17,045 nt of DNA. It comes from Bacteroidetes/Chlorobi group bacterium ChocPot_Mid (GTDB taxonomy: Bacteria > Bacteroidota > Ignavibacteria > Kapaibacteriales > UBA2268). Shown here piece after piece: positions 8,721 through 15,344 of the stretch. A program made the position numbers and the translations under genes. The stretch covers positions 1 through 17,045 of the forward strand of contig RCNQ01000050.1 in assembly GCA_003731675.1 (NCBI GenBank), in the 5' to 3' direction. The notes beneath the pieces were generated by a model. The model did not search any database and was not told where the DNA came from. It saw nothing but the letters and a program-made list of their open reading frames with translations. Numbering within the stretch: position 1 is the first letter of the stretch; each line of letters opens with the position of its first letter.

Positions 8721-8966
8721 ATGGATAACTTTGATGACATACAATCGAGAGCTGAAGCCGTGTTGGATAAGTTAAGACCTTATCTTGAACAAGATGGAGG
8801 TGGAATTGAATTTGTATGTTTTGAAGAAGATACAAAAGTTGTTGAAGTTCGGTTCACAGGTAACTGCAAAACCTGCCCGATGTTTTTGATGACATTGAGA
8901 GGAGGTATAGAACGATTATTAATCAAAGATATACCAGAGATTCGCAGAGTTGAAGCTGTTAGTTAA
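8721..8966 (+). CDS. Small Nfu (NifU C-terminal domain) iron-sulfur scaffold
   Basis: This 81-residue protein consists almost entirely of the NifU C-terminal (Nfu) domain: VLDKLRPYLEQDGGGIEFV, then GNCKTCPMFLMTLRGGIE. C49 and C52 form the CxxC that holds a cluster between two subunits; C33 is an additional cysteine. It is expected to act as a scaffold or carrier giving Fe-S clusters to targets. It follows mrp at 3 bp, and because the Mrp partner lacks CxxC, this protein may supply the cysteine ligands of the pair (inference). The last base pairs of its stop codon already belong to the adjoining heptamer array, whose first partial unit starts at 8965. No terminator separates it from that array. 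Confidence 0.95.
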   Translation: MDNFDDIQSRAEAVLDKLRPYLEQDGGGIEFVCFEEDTKVVEVRFTGNCKTCPMFLMTLRGGIERLLIKDIPEIRRVEAVS

Positions 8967-9194
8967 TTACGAATTACGAATTACGAATTATGAATTACGA
9001 ATTACGAATTATGAATTACGAATTAGGAATTACGAATTACGAATTACGAATTAGGAATTACGAATTGCGAATTAGGAATTATGAATTAGGAATTATGAAT
9101 TACGAATTACGAGTTACGAATTAGGAATTACGAATTATGAATTACGAATTATGAATTACGAATTACGAATTACGAGTTACGAATTACGAATTGA
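8965..9194. repeat. Heptanucleotide tandem repeat array (GAATTAC)n
   Basis: Thirty-one complete 7-bp units run from 8971 to 9187 in unbroken register, with a partial unit at each end. By hand count 17 units are GAATTAC, 6 GAATTAT, 5 GAATTAG, 2 GAGTTAC (9111, 9174) and 1 GAATTGC (9062). All variation is substitution, mostly at the seventh base; there are no indels. The array begins in the stop codon of nfu and ends 13 bp before the ATG of the nuclease gene. It is not CRISPR (no spacers). Translation of such arrays gives meaningless NYELRI-type peptides. It fills the whole 234-bp intergenic space, so no other promoter or terminator sequence is available there. Confidence 0.98.
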
Positions 9195-9200
9195 TGAAAT

Positions 9201-10019
9201 ATGGGACTAAAAGGTAAAAAGGATGTACTTGTTGCTTTGCTGAAGGATAAAAATGATTATTATTATGCAGATGTAGAGCATTGGTACAGGATACCGGCGA
9301 AAAGCAAGAGAGTTCCTCTTATTGTTAAGGAAAAGAAAGTTAAAATAATAGCTTTTTACTTTCCGAAAACATTTGGACTTTATGCTCATACAATTCGTTA
9401 TTATGCAAATGTCAAAAATATTTCGTTGGTTAAAAGAGATGCTTTAGTCCTTGATGAGAAAAAGCATCCACGCTCGGACGAAGAATATTATAAAATTGAA
9501 ATTGACAAATTGACTGAATTGAAACCTCCGATAGAAAGTTTAAGAAAAAGGAGGTTGTTGTTTATCTCTACCACACAAAATCATTTATTCAAAGCTAAAG
9601 AAATTAATGACCTTTACTACGAAAGTCCTCTCGAAGAAAAGCTTTGGGATGAGTTCAAAAAACTTAGTATTAATGCTGAAAGACAATGGGAAATTATACT
9701 TGACAAAAGAACTTTTTATACAGATTTTGCCCTATTTTGCAAAGCCAGGAACATAGCAATTGAATGTGACGGAGATACATACCACATGAAAGATGAAAAT
9801 GTTGAAAAGGATAAGCATCGTGATAATTTACTTTATAATGCTGGCTGGGATGTCCGACGGTTTACAAGTAAAAATTTGAATGAAGAATTAGAGCAATCTG
9901 TTGGATTAATCAAAGAAGCAGTGAATAAATACGGTGGTCTTGAAAAAGCGAATGACCCCCGAGACTTTGAATACATAAGGTCGCAAGAAGAAAAGCAAAT
10001 GTTCCTTTTTGATAAATAA
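9201..10019 (+). CDS. DUF559/Vsr-like PD-(D/E)XK endonuclease with an extra N-terminal region
   Basis: Residues ~138-245 of 272 match the DUF559/Vsr-like nuclease fold. They show SPLEEKLW (E145/E146), FYTDFALF with D175, IAIECDGDTYH with E188, D190 and H195, then DKHRDNLLYNAGWDVRRF (204-221). The D175-E188 pair is the expected metal-binding core, so DNA cleavage is likely. Residues 1-135 are strand-rich (HWYRIPAKSKRVP, VKIIAFYFP, KNISLVKRDALVL) and belong to no family I recognise; a nucleic-acid-binding module is a guess. No methyltransferase or restriction partner is adjacent. An in-frame TGA at 9195 forbids an earlier start. No Shine-Dalgarno is visible and the heptamer array occupies the upstream space. 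Downstream come tRNA genes with a second small heptamer array. The setting suggests an accessory gene inserted beside tRNAs, but no attachment-site duplication was found. Confidence 0.8.
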   Translation: MGLKGKKDVLVALLKDKNDYYYADVEHWYRIPAKSKRVPLIVKEKKVKIIAFYFPKTFGLYAHTIRYYANVKNISLVKRDALVLDEKKHPRSDEEYYKIEIDKLTELKPPIESLRKRRLLFISTTQNHLFKAKEINDLYYESPLEEKLWDEFKKLSINAERQWEIILDKRTFYTDFALFCKARNIAIECDGDTYHMKDENVEKDKHRDNLLYNAGWDVRRFTSKNLNEELEQSVGLIKEAVNKYGGLEKANDPRDFEYIRSQEEKQMFLFDK

Positions 10020-10027
10020 AAAAAAAT

Positions 10028-10058
10028 TTTGTAAATCCCCCAAACAATCGTATTTTTG
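10028..10058 (+). promoter_or_regulatory. Bacteroidota-type promoter of tRNA-Val
   Basis: TTTG (10028-10031), 19 nt, then TATTTTTG (10051-10058) match the Bacteroidota primary sigma consensus TTTG-N19-21-TAnnTTTG. Transcription would start about 7 nt later, near 10065, a few bases before the mature tRNA. It may also serve tRNA-Leu. Confidence 0.75.
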
Positions 10059-10072
10059 TATTCCCATTTTTT

Positions 10073-10147
10073 GGGCAGTTAGTTCAGTTGGTCTAGAACG
10101 CCTGCCTTACAAGCAGGAAGTCGGGGGTTCGACTCCCTCACTGCCCA
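10073..10147 (+). tRNA. tRNA-Val (anticodon TAC)
   Basis: A full cloverleaf can be drawn. The acceptor GGGCAGT pairs with ACTGCCC, the D-stem is GTTC/GAAC, and the anticodon stem CCTGC/GCAGG holds loop CTTACAA with anticodon TAC. The T-arm has TTCGACT in its loop, and the discriminator is A. The 3' CCA is not encoded (CGG follows). Confidence 0.97.
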
Positions 10148-10154
10148 CGGGCTT

Positions 10155-10182
10155 TAGAAGATAGAAAATAGAAGATAGAAAG
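10155..10182. repeat. Second heptamer array, four units (TAGAARA-type)
   Basis: The units are TAGAAGA, TAGAAAA, TAGAAGA and TAGAAAG in perfect 7-bp register, also seen as a 13-bp direct repeat at 10155-10167 and 10169-10181. The array lies between the two tRNA genes. Its unit sequence differs from the GAATTAC array, but the period is the same. Confidence 0.85.
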
Positions 10183-10236
10183 CAAGAAATGAGTTATTCT
10201 TTTAGCTTTCTACCTTTTTCTTTAAACTTAGAAAAT

Positions 10237-10321
10237 GCAGAAGTGGCGGAACTGGTAGACGCGCTGGACTCAAAATCCAGTGGCCCTTAAAGCCGTGAGG
10301 GTTCGAGTCCCTCCTTCTGTA
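10237..10321 (+). tRNA. tRNA-Leu (anticodon CAA)
   Basis: The acceptor GCAGAAG pairs with CTTCTGT (closing G-U). The anticodon stem CTGGA/TCCAG holds loop CTCAAAA, giving anticodon CAA. A long variable arm (GGCCCTTAAAGCC region), typical of class II leucine tRNAs, precedes the T-arm GAGGG-TTCGAGT-CCCTC. Discriminator A; CCA is not encoded. It lies 89 bp after tRNA-Val and has no convincing promoter of its own, so they may be cotranscribed. Confidence 0.97.
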
Positions 10322-10357
10322 CAATCATCATGTAGCTGTTTGATAGCATCAAGGCGA

Positions 10358-11230
10358 TTATTTTTTTACTTTTCTTAATAGTTCTATTATTCCTTCATCT
10401 CCTATTAGATGTGCCGCTCCGACAACTACAAAGTAAGTTTTGTCTGTATTTAGGTAAGTTTCTATTTTATTTGCCATTTTAATATTACGCTGAGTATAAA
10501 GCTTGTCAACAATTTTTGCAAATTCAGGATGTTCTGCTATTGGTTCCAAAACAAATTTCTCCATTCCTTTTGTGTTTCCGGTCTTCCAAAAATGGACTAA
10601 AGTATCAATTTGTTGTAACCATAAACTCTGGTCCATGAGACTATAATCAATAAACTCATTTTGCAGACTCGCAAGCTCTTTGTCAAATAAATCCAATTGC
10701 TCATCAGCTGTTTCGAGCTCAAGTATTTGCTTTTTTTCTTTTGCTTTGTCAAGGAAAAAGTTATCTATACCCAATGATTTATCGAAACCTGACTGATTCA
10801 TCTCCAGCATCAGAACAGTCATCATTGCCATCCATGGCTTCATTTTGTAATATGCCATTTTAGGTACTTTATGTAATAAAAGCAAAGCTTCAAGCTTCTG
10901 GTATGTCTCTTTTGTTAATTCAGATTCTAAAGTTTTTTCATCTTGATACATCGCTTTTTGCAACATCAGCATTGGATTAACATTATTTATATCCAATTCA
11001 ACTACAAGAGCATCAGAAGATTCAAATGCATCTGTTACCTTGTTTGAAAGTGGATACATATCATTCTTGGCTACATGAATTGAACCAAATAAAAAAACTG
11101 TTGCTTTATTATGTTTGACTTTCCAGAAAAAATTTGCTTCATTTGTAATTTTATATTTACCTGTTTCTTTGACACTGCTACAGGATATAAATAATATTGT
11201 CAGTAAAAAAAATACTATTAATCGTTTCAA
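10358..11230 (-). CDS. TraB/GumN-family lipoprotein
   Basis: This 290-residue protein has a lipoprotein signal, MKRLIVFFLLTILFISC, with lipidated C17. It then shows the TraB/GumN (PF01963) pattern: TVFLFGSIHVAKNDMYPL (GSIH at 49-52), ALVVELD, and near the C-terminus VVVGAAHLIGDEG (GAAH at 271-274). The two G-x-x-H motifs are the family's putative metal or catalytic sites, shared with the TIKI proteases. Bacterial members are mostly uncharacterised, so hydrolase activity is inference. The start is TTG at 11228-11230: it is the only start that includes the signal peptide, and GGAAA (11236-11240) gives a Shine-Dalgarno. It follows the asparaginase stop by 11 bp, so the two form an operon. Only short imperfect hairpins were seen between its stop and tRNA-Leu. 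Confidence 0.88.
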   Translation of the reverse strand: MKRLIVFFLLTILFISCSSVKETGKYKITNEANFFWKVKHNKATVFLFGSIHVAKNDMYPLSNKVTDAFESSDALVVELDINNVNPMLMLQKAMYQDEKTLESELTKETYQKLEALLLLHKVPKMAYYKMKPWMAMMTVLMLEMNQSGFDKSLGIDNFFLDKAKEKKQILELETADEQLDLFDKELASLQNEFIDYSLMDQSLWLQQIDTLVHFWKTGNTKGMEKFVLEPIAEHPEFAKIVDKLYTQRNIKMANKIETYLNTDKTYFVVVGAAHLIGDEGIIELLRKVKK

Positions 11231-11241
11231 AACAATTTCCT

Positions 11242-12222
11242 TTATTTTGTTAAAAATTTCGACTTTAAGAGTTCATTTCTGTTATTTTTATAAAGTGCAT
11301 ACTCGAAACCTTCTTGCAAGGCAAATGCACCAATTTCTCCTTTTTTATTCAACGCTATAAAACCAACTTGAATTTCCTTGTAATTTTTGATTTTCTTAGC
11401 TATACGTTCAACTGCAATCTCGCAGGCTTTTTGAGGTGATTTTCCTAATCTCATCATCTCTACAATCAAAAAACTTCCCAGTGTCTTCATCACAGCTTCT
11501 CCCACTCCTGTCGCCGCTGCCGCACCAACTTCATTATCACAAAACATTCCTGCACCAATAATCGGGGAATCCCCAACTCTTCCGTGCATCTTCCACTTCA
11601 AACCACTTGTTGTGCATGCTCCCGATAGATTCCCGTCTTTGTCCAGAGCTAACATTCCAATAGTATCATGATTCGATTTATAATCCCATGGCTTGTAAAC
11701 ACCAGTGGCTATCCATTTTTCCCATTCTGCTTTTGCTTTTTCAGTCAGTAAATTCTCTTCGATGAATCCATTCTCAAGGGCAAATCTTTTTGCTCCCTCA
11801 CCGACAAGCATTACGTGCGGAGTCTTTTCCATTACTAACCTTGCTACAGATATCGGATTCTTAATATTTTCAAGAAAAGCAACAGAACCAGCATTGCCTT
11901 TCTCATCCATAATACAGGCATCTAAAGTAACTTTGCCGTCTCTGTCAGGTAATCCTCCGTAGCCAACACTCGTGCATTCAGGGTCTGACTCGGAAGTTCT
12001 TACTCCTTGTTCCACAGCATCTAAAGCTCTTCCACCAATTTCAAGAACTTTCCATGCAGATACATTTGCCGCTATTCCATGTTTCCAAGTTGAAATCACA
12101 ACTGGAGAGTCTTTTAACCTTTGTATTCCAAGTGCATCATCATGTTTATCTTTTTTGCATCCAGCTACTAAACCAACTGTTGTCAGGGCGGTTGCTTTTA
12201 AAAATTCTCTTCGCTTATTCAT
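11242..12222 (-). CDS. Glycosylasparaginase / type 2 asparaginase-family Ntn hydrolase, exported
   Basis: This family (N4-(beta-N-acetylglucosaminyl)-L-asparaginase, isoaspartyl peptidase) cleaves itself to expose an N-terminal threonine. The 326 residues contain the autocleavage site NHDTIGM with nucleophile T187, the substrate-binding segment RVGDSPIIGAG (215-225), and TGVGE (238-242). HDTIGM and the spacing resemble the Flavobacterium glycosylasparaginase more than plant-type isoaspartyl aminopeptidases. Trimming of Asn-linked glycans outside the cytoplasm is therefore plausible but not shown. The N-terminus joins a twin-arginine motif, RREFLKA (4-10), to a lipobox ending at C22 (LVAGC), suggesting Tat export as a folded lipoprotein. 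It lies 37 bp after the PorE-like gene and 11 bp before the TraB gene on the same strand. Confidence 0.92.
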   Translation of the reverse strand: MNKRREFLKATALTTVGLVAGCKKDKHDDALGIQRLKDSPVVISTWKHGIAANVSAWKVLEIGGRALDAVEQGVRTSESDPECTSVGYGGLPDRDGKVTLDACIMDEKGNAGSVAFLENIKNPISVARLVMEKTPHVMLVGEGAKRFALENGFIEENLLTEKAKAEWEKWIATGVYKPWDYKSNHDTIGMLALDKDGNLSGACTTSGLKWKMHGRVGDSPIIGAGMFCDNEVGAAAATGVGEAVMKTLGSFLIVEMMRLGKSPQKACEIAVERIAKKIKNYKEIQVGFIALNKKGEIGAFALQEGFEYALYKNNRNELLKSKFLTK

Positions 12223-12259
12223 TCTCTACCCTAAATATTTTGAAAATATATTGATTTCT

Positions 12260-13912
12260 TTACTTAAAAATCAGCTCAACTCTTCTATTTTGTTTTCTTC
12301 CTTCCTCAGTATCATTGCTCGCGACAGGTTTTTCAAATCCATATCCCTCAGCCGTCAGACGTGATTGAGGAATTCCGTTTTGCACAAGATATTTCATCAC
12401 TGAAACAGCTCTCTTTTTTGATAATTCCTTATTATAAGCTGCCTTGCCGATATTGTCAGAATGTCCTCCGATTTCAATATTAAAATCCTTATATGATTTT
12501 AAAAGTTTGATAACGCGGTCAAGCTCCAGTTTTGATTCATCTTTTAATTTATCAGAATTTAAATCAAAAAACAAATTATTCAAAACCAGTTTGGTCCCTT
12601 TTTTAATAGGAAAAAGTTCAATATTTTGAGTAATTGTTTTCTGAGTATATTTTGCTGGTATCTCTAAGTTAATTGAATAAAAAGTATAATCCTGTTTATT
12701 TACAGAAATGGAATATACAGCATCTTTAGGCAAAATGACAGTATATTCACCTGTTGTAAAATCACTTTGAAGGGTTGCAATTGTCTTTTGCAATTTAAGG
12801 TCTTCAATCACAACTTCAGCTTCCAGAGGTTTACTCGTTAAACCGTCAGTAACAATACCTGCTAATGTAACAGCGCCTCTTGCTGGTTCTGCATCTTTTG
12901 GCACAGTGGTCTGGTAAATCTCTCCGTCTGCAACTTTTATTCTATCAGAAGTAAAGTATGCAACTTCTCCTGCAGCATCCATTGAAAATGAAATTTCAAC
13001 TTCAGGGCTACTGATTGGCTCACCGATTAATATCGGTTTTGTCCACTGACCATTTTCATAAACAGACTTATAAACATCCATCTTACCAATACCTGGATGC
13101 CCGTTTGAAGTAAAATATAACGTCTTGTTGTCAGGATGTAAAAAAGGAGAAAGCTCAATCCCAGATGTGTTGATATTTGCTCCCAGATTTTTTGGTTCAC
13201 TCCATTTCCCATCAGCTGTTTTCTCAGATAAATAAATATCAATCGCACCATAGCCACTTTTAGTGTTACTGCAGAAGAATAATTTTGTCCCGTCAGCACT
13301 TATAAAAGGGTAAGAATGATCTGATTCTGCTTCAACATCAAATTTACCTGAAAAAATGTTATATCCCCAACCCTTAGTATTTAAAGAATTGTAATTTCCT
13401 TTAAAGAAATTAATTTCTTCTATTACTTTCCATTTTCCCTCGATTTTTTTTGCAAATGCTATTGTGTTGTTATTTTTTCCTGACGCAGGTTTATATGTAA
13501 ATACCAATGTCTGTCTGTCGCTTGTTACTGAGCCAATGAAATTCTGGTCATCAATGTTTGGTGGGTTGGGCATCTCTTTTGCCTTTGACCATTCACCGTT
13601 ATCAAGATATGATTCAAATATCTTGAAATGAAATAAATCACTACCATCACTCCTCGAAAAATAAAGTGTTTTTCCATCAGGTGATACGACAGGATTTGAT
13701 TCTGAAGATTCCGAATTGACCTTGTTGTTTAATTTCTTAATCTGAACATTTTCAGTCTTTTTTATCTTTTGTCTGCCTTCTGGTTCAGTACCAAATATTG
13801 ATGAATAAAGAGATTTGCTGATTGCACCGCAAGAAGAAAGTAAAACAGTTGACAGCATAAAAATCATTGCAATCATAAAATAATGACTGAATTTTGTTGA
13901 TAATTTTATCAT
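12260..13912 (-). CDS. OmpA-family lipoprotein with PD40 propeller and carboxypeptidase-regulatory-like domain (PorE-like)
   Basis: The 550-residue product has a lipoprotein signal (C28, LLSSC). At least four PD40/WD40-like repeats follow, e.g. NPVVSPDGKTLYFSRS (about 74), YPFISADGTKLFFCSN (about 201), LSPFLHPDNKTLYFTSN (about 254), and a fourth near 306. Then come a carboxypeptidase-regulatory-like fold (about 348-420, VTLAGIVTDG...) and a C-terminal OmpA peptidoglycan-binding domain (444-550, GGHSDNIG, LSKKRAVSV, GRKQNRRVEL). This order is that of the T9SS component PorE, but the N-terminal TPR region of PorE is missing, so the assignment is family-level. It likely bridges outer membrane and peptidoglycan. 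ATG 13912 is preferred over GTG 13918 because GGAG lies 5 nt before the ATG and overlaps the GTG. Confidence 0.88.
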   Translation of the reverse strand: MIKLSTKFSHYFMIAMIFMLSTVLLSSCGAISKSLYSSIFGTEPEGRQKIKKTENVQIKKLNNKVNSESSESNPVVSPDGKTLYFSRSDGSDLFHFKIFESYLDNGEWSKAKEMPNPPNIDDQNFIGSVTSDRQTLVFTYKPASGKNNNTIAFAKKIEGKWKVIEEINFFKGNYNSLNTKGWGYNIFSGKFDVEAESDHSYPFISADGTKLFFCSNTKSGYGAIDIYLSEKTADGKWSEPKNLGANINTSGIELSPFLHPDNKTLYFTSNGHPGIGKMDVYKSVYENGQWTKPILIGEPISSPEVEISFSMDAAGEVAYFTSDRIKVADGEIYQTTVPKDAEPARGAVTLAGIVTDGLTSKPLEAEVVIEDLKLQKTIATLQSDFTTGEYTVILPKDAVYSISVNKQDYTFYSINLEIPAKYTQKTITQNIELFPIKKGTKLVLNNLFFDLNSDKLKDESKLELDRVIKLLKSYKDFNIEIGGHSDNIGKAAYNKELSKKRAVSVMKYLVQNGIPQSRLTAEGYGFEKPVASNDTEEGRKQNRRVELIFK

Positions 13913-13936
13913 AAGCACTCCATAAAAAATTCAATT

Positions 13937-13950
13937 TACAAATTTATGAA
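13937..13950 (-). promoter_or_regulatory. 14-bp intergenic motif TACAAATTTATGAA, copy 2
   Basis: This copy lies in the 70-bp gap upstream of the PorE-like gene. Its -7-like TAAATTTG (13939-13946, minus strand) would start transcription about 20 nt before ATG 13912. No matching TTTG box was seen upstream. If active, the PorE-like gene has its own promoter within the gene run. Confidence 0.4.
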
Positions 13951-13982
13951 GTGCTAATATATTGATTTTTTCTAAATTAATT

Positions 13983-14387
13983 TTACCAAAGATTTTTATG
14001 CTCCCTCAACATACACTTGTCCTGAATAAATTCAATACCAAAATCTTCAGCAAGTTTTTTGGCTTCATCATTGACAATACCTTCCTGAAGCCAAATTAAG
14101 TCAATATCACCTCTTTGCTTTTTACGCTCAATTGCTTCTTTAACAACTTCCAGAACTTGCTCTGAAGGGCGAAAAACATTTAATATTTCGATATCTTCTT
14201 GTATATCCATTATATTTTTATATGCTTTTCTTCCGGCAATTTCTGTTGCAACAGGATTAATCGGAATTACATTATATCCATTATTTATTAAATGAACCGG
14301 TACATAATGTGATGGTTTTGCCTCATTAGTGGACATTCCATAGACTGCCACGGTTTTGTATTTTTCAAATATTTCTCTGATTGTCAT
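13983..14387 (-). CDS. CoA-binding domain protein, YccU type
   Basis: This 134-residue single-domain protein has the CoA_binding_2 (YccU-like) Rossmann fold. It shows KTVAVYGMSTNEAKPSHYV (11-29), NVIPINP (39-45), the motif VFRPSE (71-76), WLQEGI (99-104) and a late C125 in DKCML, as usual for the family. These small cytosolic proteins bind CoA or a related nucleotide; their biological role is not established. Length and motifs are complete. A strong AGGAG (complement of 14395-14399) stands 7 nt before the ATG. The gap to the phosphatase-like gene upstream is 47 bp and to the PorE-like gene downstream 70 bp, so cotranscription is possible. There is no evident functional link to its envelope-directed neighbours. 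Confidence 0.93.
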   Translation of the reverse strand: MTIREIFEKYKTVAVYGMSTNEAKPSHYVPVHLINNGYNVIPINPVATEIAGRKAYKNIMDIQEDIEILNVFRPSEQVLEVVKEAIERKKQRGDIDLIWLQEGIVNDEAKKLAEDFGIEFIQDKCMLREHKNLW

Positions 14388-14434
14388 TGTGTCTCTCCTA
14401 TTATTGATGTTTTAATTATATTATTTAAATATTA

Positions 14435-15190
14435 TCATTTTTTCGATTTAATACAGGGACAAATTTCACTTTTAGTTTTCTCATTAATTTTAATATCATC
14501 AAATGGTTTAAAACTTTTCACAAGATTTTTTACATTATCGTATCCTTTATTGACACCATCTGTATTATCAAGCCAGTACTGATACGCCTGTTCATTACTT
14601 AAACCGCAGAACTGCATCAATAAAGCGGCTGAGATATATCCTGACTGATGCCAGCCGTTCCAACAATGGAAGTAAATTGGACCTTTAGTATTATCTTCAA
14701 TCACTTCCTTAACCATTAACATTATTTTTCTTAATTCCCTTGTGTTATTTCCTCCGATTTGATAATATCTTAGTGTATCATTTGTCAGTGGGTTGACCAC
14801 GAAAGAAGGAGCAGTTTTGAAATTTGTCCCGTAAAGATAAACAGCGGTAGAAAATCCCAGCATTGCAAGATTCTTCAGTCCCTCGTCAGGTAAAGGATTG
14901 TGATTGTCTCTTTTGATGTTTTTATTATAGTAATTATTTGCCCCACCTCGATATGCAATACCGAACAATATTGTCCTCATATTTCTTGTTCCGTAAAGCG
15001 AATCAAAACCATTCCCAAAATTGTCTGTTATTTTTTCATCTGCACATTCGACCTTAAACATATTCTTATAATATTCCACCTTGTCTGATTGTCCAAATAG
15101 TTGAGCTTGTATGCTAAAAAAAATCAATAATAAAAATGATAACATCTCCAAAATTGGAGTGATTTTTATTCTGTTCTTTAAAAATACCAT
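14435..15190 (-). CDS. Exported tyrosine/dual-specificity phosphatase-fold protein lacking the catalytic arginine
   Basis: This 251-residue protein has an N-terminal export signal (hydrophobic 17-30, SIQAQ). An in-frame Met16 would give a more compact signal peptide. FGIAYRGGANNYY (76-88) and LPDEGLKNLAMLGFSTAVYLYG resemble the start of DSP-type phosphatases. The P-loop-like segment is YFHCWNGWHQSG (173-184), followed by helical AALLMQFCGLSNEQAYQYWL. The CX5R signature has its cysteine (C176), but the arginine that binds phosphate is Q182. It is thus either catalytically dead or does other chemistry. I recall similar HCWNGWHxSG segments in other Bacteroidota proteins, which would argue against a sequencing error. 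It is first in a possible minus-strand operon. No Shine-Dalgarno is seen. The C-terminus has a CPC (C244, C246). Confidence 0.75.
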   Translation of the reverse strand: MVFLKNRIKITPILEMLSFLLLIFFSIQAQLFGQSDKVEYYKNMFKVECADEKITDNFGNGFDSLYGTRNMRTILFGIAYRGGANNYYNKNIKRDNHNPLPDEGLKNLAMLGFSTAVYLYGTNFKTAPSFVVNPLTNDTLRYYQIGGNNTRELRKIMLMVKEVIEDNTKGPIYFHCWNGWHQSGYISAALLMQFCGLSNEQAYQYWLDNTDGVNKGYDNVKNLVKSFKPFDDIKINEKTKSEICPCIKSKK

Positions 15191-15344
15191 ACTTTTATTT
15201 CTAATTAAATTATTTATTTAATACAAGTAAACGTATAAAAATAAATACAAGTTTAAATTAGATTAAAAATATTCTGCATAACAATCAACATAATAAAATT
15301 AGTTATTTTTGTAATTTTTTCAATCAATATTTAAATAGCAATAA
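15191..15344. promoter_or_regulatory. Divergent promoter region between the phosphatase-like gene and DUF3078
   Basis: This is 154 bp of AT-rich DNA between divergent genes. For the plus strand, TATTTTTG (15304-15311) fits the -7 consensus TAnnTTTG 33 nt before the ATG and is followed by TA as in the tRNA-Val promoter, but the TTTG box is not evident. For the minus strand, TAAACTTG (complement of 15248-15255) is a one-mismatch candidate. Nothing else was seen. Confidence 0.45.

Noticed and set aside
8965..9194. Possible CRISPR array or coding repeat
   Set aside because: The units are 7 bp with no spacers, and the period breaks any reading frame; it is a simple tandem repeat.
10073..10321. 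tRNA-linked integration site
   Set aside because: No repeat of a tRNA 3' end and no integrase gene is in the window; proximity alone is not evidence.
10340..10367. Terminator after tRNA-Leu
   Set aside because: TTGAT-AGC-ATCAA makes only a 5-bp AU-rich stem, and the T-run starts several bases later; too weak to call.
11972..12364. Plus-strand open frame of 130 codons
   Set aside because: It lies opposite the asparaginase and PorE-like genes, crosses their boundary and resembles no protein; a shadow frame. The same holds for plus-strand frames at 4269-4571, 4773-5132 and 11705-11962.
13027..13299. Minus-strand 90-codon frame within the PorE-like gene
   Set aside because: It is an alternative frame of the PD40 region on the same strand; the PorE-like frame is intact across it.
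13912..13918. GTG at 13918 as start of the PorE-like gene
   Set aside because: The GGAG ribosome-binding site overlaps this GTG and is correctly spaced for ATG 13912.
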